Below, piece after piece: positions 10,205-18,975 of a stretch of DNA of 64,000 bases (position 1 is the first letter of the stretch; every line of letters starts with the position of its first letter). Source of the stretch: Scolanthus callimorphus (Eukaryota; Cnidaria; Anthozoa; Actiniaria; Edwardsiidae); contig CM066924.1 in NCBI GenBank assembly GCA_033964015.1, positions 6,802,251 to 6,866,250 of the forward strand, read 5' to 3'. The position numbers and the translations under genes are program-made. The notes under the pieces are model-generated. The model was not told the origin of the DNA and made no database searches. It saw only the letters and a program-made list of their open reading frames with translations.

Positions 10205-11983
10205 GACCCCGTCCACACTACACCAAACGAGAACGGATACCTTTTGCTCCGTTTTCACAACGATTTGCGTCCACACTTATCGTTTTCGTATCGTTTTCGC
10301 GCGTCCACACTACAACGCGTATCCGTACGAAAACGCTCTTATGCATTCAGTGGGCATACTCAAACAAGCTCAACGCATGCGCATTTTAATCTGTCGGCCC
10401 TCGAAATTGATCGGGTCTGCTGTGCTGACGTCATCGTTTTCAGATAGCATCGTTTTCACCCCGCGTCCAAACTAGAAAACAGCGTTTTCAAACAGCTCCG
10501 TTTTCATATCGCTCCACTCTGTAGAGCGTTTTCGGATTGATCCGTTTTCGGTGATCGTTTTCGGCGTTGTAGCAGTCCGGTTCATTACCAGTTTTGGTAA
10601 TATCAATTTTGCTCATTACGCATGCATAATAGGACAAAATGGCGGCTGTAGCTGATATTAGCGTACCCTTCATAAAATGTACCTTTTCTTCCTCTAGAAC
10701 GTCCCTACCCATGACCCTTTGCCTGAAAGACATGACAAGGGCAACAGGAACTCCATATTGCTTGCGAAACTAACGAAATCGGAGCGAAGTACGAAAATAT
10801 TTGAAGATTTACTGCTGCCTCTATCAAGTTTTTACACTAATTTTTGCCTGATCGTATAGGGAAAAGGCCGAATTGAAGTAGGTTCCACCCATATTTACAA
10901 AAAATGCACCCATAGGCGTGAAAATATAGTAGTTTTGCTTCCTATATATACAAGAATTACTTGGGTACCCGGCGATTTCGTGGGGTACTCGCGATGTGAA
11001 GTCAAAGTCTCTTCGCCATCGGTAGATGTACTCGAAGCGAGTAGCAACGCCACGTCAGAAGTCGAGCCGTTTATATGTGCTGGTCTCGTGAAGTCGATAA
11101 TAACTACCAGAGGAAAAAGGCAAGGGGAAGAGCTCATCAAAGATCAGCAAGGAAACGAGTTTCTGCGTTCAGTTCCATCGTCTTTGGTTTTGATATGGAC
11201 CCGAGAGCTCGCATTAGCGTGTATAAGCTTAATTATCACCAGCCGACAAATGACCCAAATTATAACAGGGTAAATACAAAACCCCATACAAATATGGCTA
11301 CCCTTTTAAAGTTATAAGGCACTGACCAACTAAACTCGAAGCGAAAGTCCGCGGTTTCAGCATCGTTAAACAAAATCAACTGGTACACAAACAAAGCCTA
11401 AAGCCATATAACCGTCCGGGCACTCCAGTTTGGCAGGGATATTCGACTGCGCCATGCAGTGACCAACGGCCAAGCCTTGAAACAACGGATACTGAATAGC
11501 CAGGAGTTTTCTGTTCACCTAGTCTTCTGTTTTCCATTGCAGATGAGGCTAATTTCCTCGATAGGACGACACATAAAGCCGTGAAGGGCGAAGTGAAAGC
11601 AACCCCGGGCGATGCCAAAAACCCGCTCGAATGATAACAGCCGAGACCGTTTAATTGGTTTCAAGGGTCTGTTCTTGCCTTACAAACTAAAATACATTAC
11701 TTCTCTGTCAAAATACTAAGGCCGGGTAACGAGGATGATTTTCCGTGAGTCCTGTTCGATTTTATAGCCGTCGTTTAATTAAGCGCTGCCAGTTTTTTTT
11801 TTAAAGTACATGGAACTACAGTGGGGGGAGGGGGAGAGTTCTGTGATCTGATTGGCCGAGCGGTTTGTTTACAACATATTACCAAAACTGGTAATGAACC
11901 GGACTGTGTAGTGTGGACGATAGCCGTATCCGGAGCAAAAACTGCCCGTTTTCGTTTCAAAACGGTGTAGTGTGGACGGGGTC
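10205..11983. mobile_element. Harbinger-like element, GACCCCGTCCACACTAC termini
   Basis: The ends are inverted repeats of about 20 bp (GACCCCGTCCACACTACACC) with TTA duplicated at 10202-10204 and 11984-11986. Inside, a perfect 31-bp inverted repeat (10573-10603 with 11876-11906) encloses a unique core of about 1.27 kb. Frames in the core (10935-11273 +, 11376-11618 -) have no recognised transposase motif. The unique core could itself be a nested insertion or captured DNA. Confidence 0.75.
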
Positions 11984-11995
11984 TTAACACTTCAC

Positions 11996-12056
11996 TCCCA
12001 CATGGTCTAGTGGTTCTCTCACTGCCGTGGCCCGGGTTCGATTCCCGGTGTGGGAA
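11996..12056 (+). pseudogene. tRNA-Glu pseudogene, internal deletion
   Basis: The acceptor ends (TCCCACA / TGTGGGA) and T-arm are intact. About 11 nt are missing from the D-stem/anticodon-stem junction compared with the copies at 12251 and 14251, so it cannot fold normally. A T-run follows at 12064. Confidence 0.85.
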
Positions 12057-12250
12057 GTGCGCCGCTTTTTTATAATAAGCAATCAATAACCAGTGATGGC
12101 GCACCATCGGGAAACGCGATTTTTTTTCACATTTTTGCCAAGATGTCGGGCATCACAAACTAGAAAAGACGCACGCTTGATGGGCGTGACGAATAGTTTC
12201 GTCTTTGGGGACGGGTTAGTCGTCAACGTTAGCTCTCGTTCTCAGCTAAC

Positions 12251-12322
12251 TCCCGCATGGTCTAGTGGTTAGGATCCGGCGCTCTCACCGCCGTGGCCCG
12301 GGTTCGATTCCCGGTGTGGGAA
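12251..12322 (+). tRNA. tRNA-Glu (anticodon CTC)
   Basis: The cloverleaf is complete: acceptor TCCCGCA/TGTGGGA with one G-T wobble, anticodon loop CTCTCAC giving CTC, and T-arm CCGGGTTCGATTCCCGG, which is also the B box. Discriminator A is followed by a Pol III T-run at 12333. It is one unit of a repeated block, so copy number may be high and some copies inactive. Confidence 0.85.
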
Positions 12323-12568
12323 ATGTGTCGCTCTTTTTATTCCCGGTTCCTCTTTTGTTGTGTTTGTTCTCTTTGTGTAAAGTATTATACTTGTAAAACA
12401 ATGGGGAGTTTGCAGGTGTTGCGTGACATTTTGAATTTTGATCCTAGCAAAATAAAAACACCATATTTGAAAAGAGCTCACCGAATTGTGTGAAATCCTC
12501 AAATTTGAGGTGATTTCGACAAATAACACAGAAGTTATGAGCGTCGGAAGTTGGTTGTTTTCCTATAG

Positions 12569-12600
12569 GTTTAGCTCGATTCCCGGCGTGGGAAATGCAC
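12569..12600 (+). pseudogene. tRNA-Glu 3' fragment
   Basis: Only the T-arm and 3' acceptor (CTCGATTCCCGGCGTGGGA) with the usual trailing sequence and T-run remain. Confidence 0.6.
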
Positions 12601-12735
12601 CCCTTTTTTTATCCCGGTCTCTGAAAATTTTATAAGCAATCAACAACCAGTGTTTTTATATAGCTCGTGTTTATGCGATCAAAGCGCGCGCTCCGATTGG
12701 TTCTATCATGGTCACGTGGCGGGCTACAAATTCAA

Positions 12736-12755
12736 TGTAGCCCGCGCGGGCTACA
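12736..12755. repeat. Perfect 20-bp palindrome
   Basis: TGTAGCCCGCGCGGGCTACA is followed by a second GC palindrome at 12769-12783. They lie in the tRNA repeat array. Confidence 0.7.
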
Positions 12756-12859
12756 ATTAAAAAATTGTTGCCCGCGCGGGCGACATCGCTAGAGCGAGAA
12801 ATTTTGGCGGACTATTTTTACCCATGTTTACCGTATTTTCTTTTTGATATATAATAAAA

Positions 12860-13000
12860 CACTTAATGACTGCACCCTCGGGAAACAGCGAGTTTTGTTT
12901 TCCCTCGAATCTCGATGTTTCCCTCGACTTCGTCTCGGGAAACATCGAGATTCTCGGGAAAACAAAACTCGCTGTTTCCCTCGGAAGCAGTCATTAAGTG
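12860..13000. mobile_element. Long near-perfect hairpin (CTCGGGAAAC repeat)
   Basis: Arms of about 68 bp starting CACTTAATGACTGC are inverted around TTCG at about 12930. Both arms contain CTCGGGAAACA-type motifs that recur singly behind each type-A tRNA unit (CATCGGGAAAC near 12106 and 13239). Probably a foldback MITE. TTAA occurs symmetrically within both ends but may simply be part of the palindrome. Confidence 0.7.
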
Positions 13001-13111
13001 TATAATGGCGCACGATCGGGAGACGCGATTTTTTTACATACTCTCTGAGTGAGAGTATCTTAACTTTGGGGACGAGTTAGTCGTCAACGTCAGCTTTTCT
13101 TATCACTTCAC

Positions 13112-13183
13112 TCCCACATGGTCTAGTGGTTAGGATCCGGCGCTCTCACCGCCGTGGCCCGGGTTCGATTCCCGGTGTGGGGA
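13112..13183 (+). tRNA. tRNA-Glu (CTC), slightly altered acceptor
   Basis: The sequence is as in the copy at 14251, but the 3' acceptor strand has an extra G (TGTGGGG), so position 1:72 becomes T-G. A T-run follows at about 13193. Function is uncertain. Confidence 0.7.
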
Positions 13184-13615
13184 AATATGCCGCTTTTTTT
13201 TATAATAAGCAATCAATAACCAGTGATGGCGCACCATCGGGAAACCCCATTTTTTTCTTCACATTTTTGCCAAGATGTCGGGCATTCACAAACTAGAAAA
13301 GACGCACGCCTGATGGGAGTGGCGAATAGTTTCGTAGCCCATAAAACAGATAAAACTGTATGCTAATGAGGTAGCAGTAAAAGCAGTACAATAATACAAT
13401 ACAATAAACTTTATTTCACGAGGGTTTCATATATAACCAATACAAGATAGTTTTCTAACTTATGGCCCTCCTAATTCTAGAATCAAGTGACCTCGATCCG
13501 TACGTTAAAATCTCGTGGAATTTCGATCCATCCTTTGGCCTAAAACTGATTTATGTGATACGAATTCATAGAACAACAAATTAATGGTATTATTTTGAAA
13601 GTTTCTTACCTTATA

Positions 13616-13993
13616 GACCGTTATCACGCAAAATTGATTAATAATATTTAATAGTTATCAGATTGCTCGAATACAGACCGAGATATGAATTTTCAAAACT
13701 TCGTATTCTGGCTTATTTTTGTGCAAGAAATGTATGGGAAAATACATCGAAACGAGACTGGATGGACATGGATGCCCCTCCAGCCTCGACTTGATGTATT
13801 TGCCCATACATCATTGTAAAAATTAAGCCTGAATACAAAGTTTTGAAAATTCATATCTCAGCCAGTTTTCAAGAAATTTCTTTGTTCTTTGTAACTTTGC
13901 AATTTTACCAATACGGATGGGTAGAATTGAAAACTGGATTTCATTTTCTGATAACTATTATATATTATTAATCAATACTGCGTGATAACGGCC
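13616..13993. mobile_element. Inverted-repeat MITE with TA duplication
   Basis: GACCGTTATCACGC... at the left and its complement at the right form long imperfect arms meeting near 13770. TA flanks at 13614-13615 and 13994-13995. It lies inside the second A-B spacer of the tRNA array, which is intact in the first repeat, so it is a later insertion. Confidence 0.75.
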
Positions 13994-14250
13994 TATTAGA
14001 TAAACACAGCAAACCAATCACAAAATTGTCACACCCATCGAGCGCATGGTATTTAATACAACAGTTGGACTGTGAGAAACTATAGTGCTGTTCACGCTGA
14101 CGTCATCCATTGTTATTCGTGTGCCAACCAGACACAGAACAAAGGGCGCTATTCAATCTACGCTTGGGTACAATTGCTATATCTGGAGTAAGTGTATCTT
14201 AACTTTGGGGACGAGTTAGTCGTCAACGTTAGCTTTCCTTCTCAGCTAAC

Positions 14251-14322
14251 TCCCACATGGTCTAGTGGTTAGGATCCGGCGCTCTCACCGCCGTGGCCCG
14301 GGTTCGATTCCCGGTGTGGGAA
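14251..14322 (+). tRNA. tRNA-Glu (anticodon CTC)
   Basis: All arms pair perfectly (acceptor TCCCACA/TGTGGGA). The internal A and B boxes are intact. This is the best-conserved copy of the array. The downstream terminator is weaker (ATTTTA at 14334-14339). Confidence 0.85.
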
Positions 14323-14502
14323 ATGTGCCGCTCATTTTACCCCGAGTCCCCCTTTTGTTGTGTTTGTTCTCTTTGTGTAAAGTGTTATTCTTGTAAAACA
14401 ATTGATGCAGGGTGTATTCTTTAGCGCGCGCACGTCACGTAACAGTAAAGCTGCCATGTAAATCAGTGTAGGAGTGGTAACTTCTTTGGCATTTATTCTT
14501 AA

Positions 14503-15137
14503 GGTTACTGAGAACCTTCGCGCACGTTGTGCGAAAAAAAAAATCATACACGTCCTTAGTTTAACCAAAATATGTCAACCTATATATCGTTGGAAAGCTT
14601 ATAGAATGGACTAGCGGGCTATGGCAAAAAGAAATCACTTATTAATACCTTTTATTTTTTTTAAAGAATTGATTAAATATTTTGGTGTGCTATTTTCACG
14701 AGCTAACGCTGTCGAACTGCTGGACCATGACTCCCAAGTTTAGTTCAACAGTTATGAATTTTTAAAATTTTTAGAGCGTGAAAATTCCACAAAATTTGAC
14801 CTTCGAGATTTAAAAGTTCGATAACTTTTGAGCAAAGCAAAATTTTAAAAAACGCAGACACTGTTTTTGAGAAACACCTTTAATGATTAAAACAATGTGT
14901 TACTTGGGAGTCAAGGTCTAGCAGTTCGTCAGCGTTATCTCTTGAAACTCTCACAGCCGAATTTTTAATAAAACCTTAAAAAAATTTGTAATTATGAAAA
15001 AAAATAATTCTTTTTGCCATAGTTCGCTAGTCCATTCTATAAGCTTTCCAACGATATATAGGTTGATATGTTTTGGTTAAACTAAGGACGCGTATGATTT
15101 TTTTTTTCGAACACGTGCGCGAAGGTTCTCAGTAACC
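14503..15137. mobile_element. TTAA foldback element (GGTTACTGAGAACC)
   Basis: The 635-bp element has arms of about 150 bp or more that are inverted copies. The termini GGTTACTGAGAACC...GGTTCTCAGTAACC are flanked by TTAA at 14499-14502 and 15138-15141. The unoccupied site is present in the paralogues at about 6225-6228 (TTAA) and about 5910. The first 14 bp are themselves nearly palindromic. No protein is encoded. Confidence 0.9.
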
Positions 15138-15287
15138 TTAAGGTAGAGCAATACTGAAAAAAACAAATATTGAACCCGGAAGAACTTGAGGGTCAATAGC
15201 AATAAGTATTACATAAATCAGAAAACTAAAAACGCCGGCTCTATTAGGCACTTCGTACGTGTCCATTACGAGGGTTAGAATACAAAG

Positions 15288-15362
15288 ATGAATAGAAAGT
15301 CTTCAGGGACGAAGACAATATTGGCATCTCGACAGAGTAAAGGAGTTGTACAAGGAGGCAAG
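15288..15362 (+). pseudogene. Duplicated RING gene exon 1
   Basis: 25 codons match exon 1 of the RING gene with few substitutions (MNRKSSGTK start). The donor GT is retained but reads GTACAA instead of GTAAGA. No RING exon follows before the GPCR locus. Confidence 0.7.
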
Positions 15363-15862
15363 GTACAAGAGGACGTTGATTTAAATATAGTACTACAGGT
15401 CAACAGGACCAAACAATGGTTTGTTTTCACTAATTTGTGCTTTTTATAGAGTTCTCATATTTTTTTCTGTTTTGTCTGTTTTGTTTCTGTCTTCTCTTTC
15501 TGTTGCTTGAATAAAATATTGAAGTTTAGACGAGGAACATTTTCGTTATTAAAAGTTATTGCAAAAAAAATTAAACCTTGCTGAATTTTTTTGCTGATCA
15601 AAGTGTCACCTCTCCCAACGTTTACACCCCTTATCTCAAAATCATATCTTTCAATTTTGCTCAAAATTTCGATATTTGTTTTTGATCACTAGAAGAATAT
15701 GCATGCAAGTTAGAAACCTTATATCTATAAAGACACAGATTCACGAAACTATTTTTGGGTCCAGTGTCGTCCTACAGATCTAATTTCAAATTGCAGCCTA
15801 AAAGTAGATAACCTAAAATGTGAAATGTGAAAGAGCTAGTTATGCATGAACCTGACCCCACA

Positions 15863-16032
15863 GGGAATTTCTGCAGAAACCCATCCATGGGAAAAGCTGA
15901 AATTCCCATAGTAGAAAAGTGGGAAGTTTTCGGAATTCACATGGATAGCCTTGGGAAATCCGAACACTTCCCATTCTTCTACCATGTGAAATTCAGCTTT
16001 TCACATCGATGGGTTTCTATAGAACTTCCCTG
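15863..16032. repeat. Imperfect hairpin
   Basis: CAGGGAATTTCTG...CTTTTCCCATGG-type sequence at 15863-15930 pairs with 15965-16032 with several mismatches. The copy at 6700-6744 lacks this segment, so it is probably a small MITE inserted after the duplication. Confidence 0.5.
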
Positions 16033-17125
16033 TGCTCGTCCACACGATTGCGTTTATGAAAATGCATCATAGTTACAGATACGCGGCATCGTACACGATG
16101 AAAACGTTGACCGAAACGCAGAATTTCGAAAACGTTATCCACAGTGGATTTTTTTGAAAACGATACCGCAGCGTATTCGTGTGGACGCCTGAAAACGAAA
16201 CTTTTCCGAATACTGTGACGAGCGGACTCACTGCGCATGCGTTGCACATGCGCAATACGGCTTATTAGCGTTTTCAAAACGACTACAGCGTATTCGTGTG
16301 GACGGGCAGAAACGATTCGAAAACGCTAAGTGTGGAGGCAAGTTTTTTTTTTTGAAAACGCATGCACATTTGCGTTAAGAAAACACGTGTGGAATTGCGC
16401 GAGGAATTAGTTACAGTTGAAGTAGAGCGAGCGATCATAACATTGTAAAGGGTGAGGGTTTTCAGTCGAGTGAGTTGCCCTCGGTTGGTTTGAACGCTTT
16501 TGTAAATATAATTCCAGGAGCTTCAAGGGAAACCCAGCCCGTTTTTTGCGCTAGATATCGAATTCATTTGGATAGAACATTAAACAAGAATCGGCAAAAA
16601 ATTTAGATATATAATACAGGGTTGTGGCGGATTTTTTTTTAAACATCTGACTGTTGCGCACTAACATTTATGACAAAAAACTGCTTGAATTCTAAGTGTA
16701 GCGTTTGCACAGTTGCTATCAATTAAATTCACCCTTTAGTAGTCAGTTTGTTTCTCGCCTATGTCGGTGGTGAGCATCGTTTTACGGCCGTTTGTTATGT
16801 GCGATAGAATGGTGGAAATTGTGGGAATAATTTTAAACTGCATTTTGTGTCATAATTTACCAGTCCTTTTCAATTTCGTTAACATTTTAACTTCAGCATA
16901 TTCGCTCGACTTGAGGAAAAAGTCGCCAAAGTGAGGAAAAAACATAGGACCATTCTTCCAGACAAAGAGCTGAAGCGTCGTATGGCGACCGTACGGTTCT
17001 TACGCCCACGCCAGAGATTTCGGCCCTGACAGTCGCTATCCTAGTATTGAATTGCTCAGTAGCTAGATACCTATGGGTGTAAGAACGCCCGCCCACCAGA
17101 CCATATAAGGACGCCCCTTAATTAT

Positions 17126-18975
17126 CATTCCCTTTTATGCAATTCTGAACAAAGTGTGCTGCATTTGATGGTTTGTATAGAACATAATTTATTGTATCTC
17201 ATTCCTTGGATTCTCTGCCTGAGTCAACTTCCTGCACTTTGCGCAGAGAATATCCCTAAAGTCCTTCAAAAAGACAAAATAAACTAGTGGGCTTAAGGCG
17301 TAATTGGCGTGCATCAAGTAATACAATACGGTGTCCAAAATCAATGGAAAGAATAAAGCAGTGTAATCTACAGCCAGTGCGATGTACCAAACTGTCAACA
17401 TGGTAACACGAGGCATCACGCAAAGTGTGTACAGCAGCAAAGACACGAGAACCATCCGCGAAGCGCGTTTGAACACTTTGATTCTCTTCTTTTGTTTGGC
17501 GGGAGGCAGTTGCAGAGTCCCACATGAGTTATTGATTTTCTTCAGCAAAACAACATTGATAACGAGGATTGCGAATATTACAAACCAGCCAGCGGTGTAG
17601 TAGATAATACTATATAACTGAAACCATTGGCCGGCCTTGGGTCTACAAATTGGCACAGAATTGCCGGTCATCCAAACTTGTGCGTCAATCATGACCGGTA
17701 TGCCTACCACCCCGGAACTGAGCCAAGGTGTAATGTTTAACAGAATCACAGTTCGTGTTTTCAGGGGGGACACTTGTGCTTTGGACGCTACCGCTCGGTA
17801 CCGCTCAACTGTTATTATCAAGAGTGTGAAAACAGAAACAGCAGGGGACACATACAACAGCCAATGGAACAGTTTACATGTTATGATGTCAAATGTACCT
17901 GTTCCCGGTATCCAAGCAAGCGAACCAGTCATATGTAAAAGCAAATGTGAAGGAGAAAACATCACTGTCAGGAAATCGGAGATGGCCATGTTTGCTATGA
18001 AAAAGTATATAGGTCTGTGTAGAGTGGCCTTTAACCAAACCAAGATGATCACTAATAAGTTCCAAAAGACTCCAAAAGTTATAATCGCCAACAGAACCAC
18101 AATTTCGATGATTCCCCAATCGGTGTAAAATCCACCATGGCTAGTGTTTTTGTTCTTTGAAGAGTTATCTGACGGGAAGGAATTGTTAGCAAGCAGTACA
18201 AGATCCATCTTCTTGAAGTCGAGAGTTCGTAGCCTGGTTATCAGTCTCAGAGATTACTCCACCCACCTCCAATATCGCACTCTGCTAAAAGTTCTCTAAA
18301 GACTTCTCAAGAGATTCCTAAGATCGCCTAAGTTTACCCGAGAATGCTTCTTGAAATATTCTTGTAAAATATTGCAAAATTTTCTCAGTTGTCTAAGGGC
18401 GCCAAAGCTAACTCAATGGTGCATCTGTAAGCCCGCAGGTGGTCTTAAATATAGCTCTGTATGTCATTTGTTTGGTTTGATAGGAAATTAACACATCTAG
18501 TTTTGGTAATGGAAGCCAATGATGTTTTTTTACATAATGCGCCTGTCATAGTTAGCATCAAGCTATTTATGCACGTTGAGTTTTTGTAGGGCAAGAGAAA
18601 TGTAAATATAAAGCGCTACTCATGACTACTCATGGTATAGAAAGCGACAAGCCATGTTGCTAAGCATGTATAATGATTTGATAACTGTCAACAAAAATTC
18701 CTCTGGTTTTCAAAAGGGAAAAATTGGAAAGTATAGCGTGAAACATAGAATGTTCTCATGTCAATTACCTGCTCCATTAGTGAGCCCGATTACTTGAGCA
18801 CTTATGCTCGTCTAGAAGTTTTGAGACTTTAACAAAGTTATTATTATTCAATACCTAAAATACCATACTTATTAATACTAATGTAAGTGTCATTCACAAG
18901 CTAGTCGTCTAGGCTTTTCTCGATTATGCTAGTAAAACTGGCATTTAATGCTACTAGGAATTCTCGCATAAAGCC
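17126..18975 (-). repeat. Left arm of a 1.85-kb inverted duplication (GPCR locus)
   Basis: The whole segment, coding region plus 5' and 3' flanks, is present inverted at 21815-22781 and 38347-39229. The arms differ by scattered substitutions only. The inner ends are at GGCTTTATGCGAG (18975 / 21815) and the outer ends at CATTCCCTTTTATGC (17126 / 39229). Confidence 0.88.
17189..18208 (-). CDS. Intronless class A (rhodopsin-like) G-protein-coupled receptor
   Basis: 339 residues with seven hydrophobic segments: TM1 about 33-58, TM2 68-90, TM3 108-132, TM4 150-172, TM5 197-222, TM6 250-274, TM7 283-310. The N-terminus has NNS and NTS glycosylation sites. Family marks are the TM2 motif with D (NMAISDF), ERY in place of DRY after TM3, a Cys before TM3 and one in loop 2, and SPLVYF in place of NPxxY. 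TM6 lacks the usual CWxP. The C-tail is short and basic with CAKC. By family it signals at the plasma membrane through G proteins. The ligand is unknown; peptide- or amine-type receptors of cnidarian expansions are similar in build. AATAAA overlaps the stop codon. It is the intact member of a head-to-head pair. Confidence 0.9.
   Translation of the reverse strand: MDLVLLANNSFPSDNSSKNKNTSHGGFYTDWGIIEIVVLLAIITFGVFWNLLVIILVWLKATLHRPIYFFIANMAISDFLTVMFSPSHLLLHMTGSLAWIPGTGTFDIITCKLFHWLLYVSPAVSVFTLLIITVERYRAVASKAQVSPLKTRTVILLNITPWLSSGVVGIPVMIDAQVWMTGNSVPICRPKAGQWFQLYSIIYYTAGWFVIFAILVINVVLLKKINNSCGTLQLPPAKQKKRIKVFKRASRMVLVSLLLYTLCVMPRVTMLTVWYIALAVDYTALFFPLILDTVLYYLMHANYALSPLVYFVFLKDFRDILCAKCRKLTQAENPRNEIQ

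Larger units (their letters stand above)
14402..17060 (+). repeat. Segmental duplication of the RING gene 5' half
   Basis: 14402-14502 plus 15142-15362 matches 6119-6441. 15780-15860 matches 6540-6740. 16038-16350 matches 6744-7070. 16890-17060 matches 7125-7270. The duplicate is longer because a TTAA foldback (14503-15137) and other insertions sit in it. It carries exon 1 but not the RING exon. Confidence 0.75.

Noticed and set aside
12118..12200. A further tRNA or snRNA gene downstream of the first tRNA-Glu unit
   Set aside because: Only the shared tail of the repeat unit is present. No cloverleaf or known snRNA motif.
16893..17096. Conserved minus-strand frame (RIATVRAEISGVGVRTVRSP) as a gene
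   Set aside because: The same frame occurs at 2.4 and 7.2 kb as part of a DNA repeat. No known domain, and the plus strand is equally conserved.
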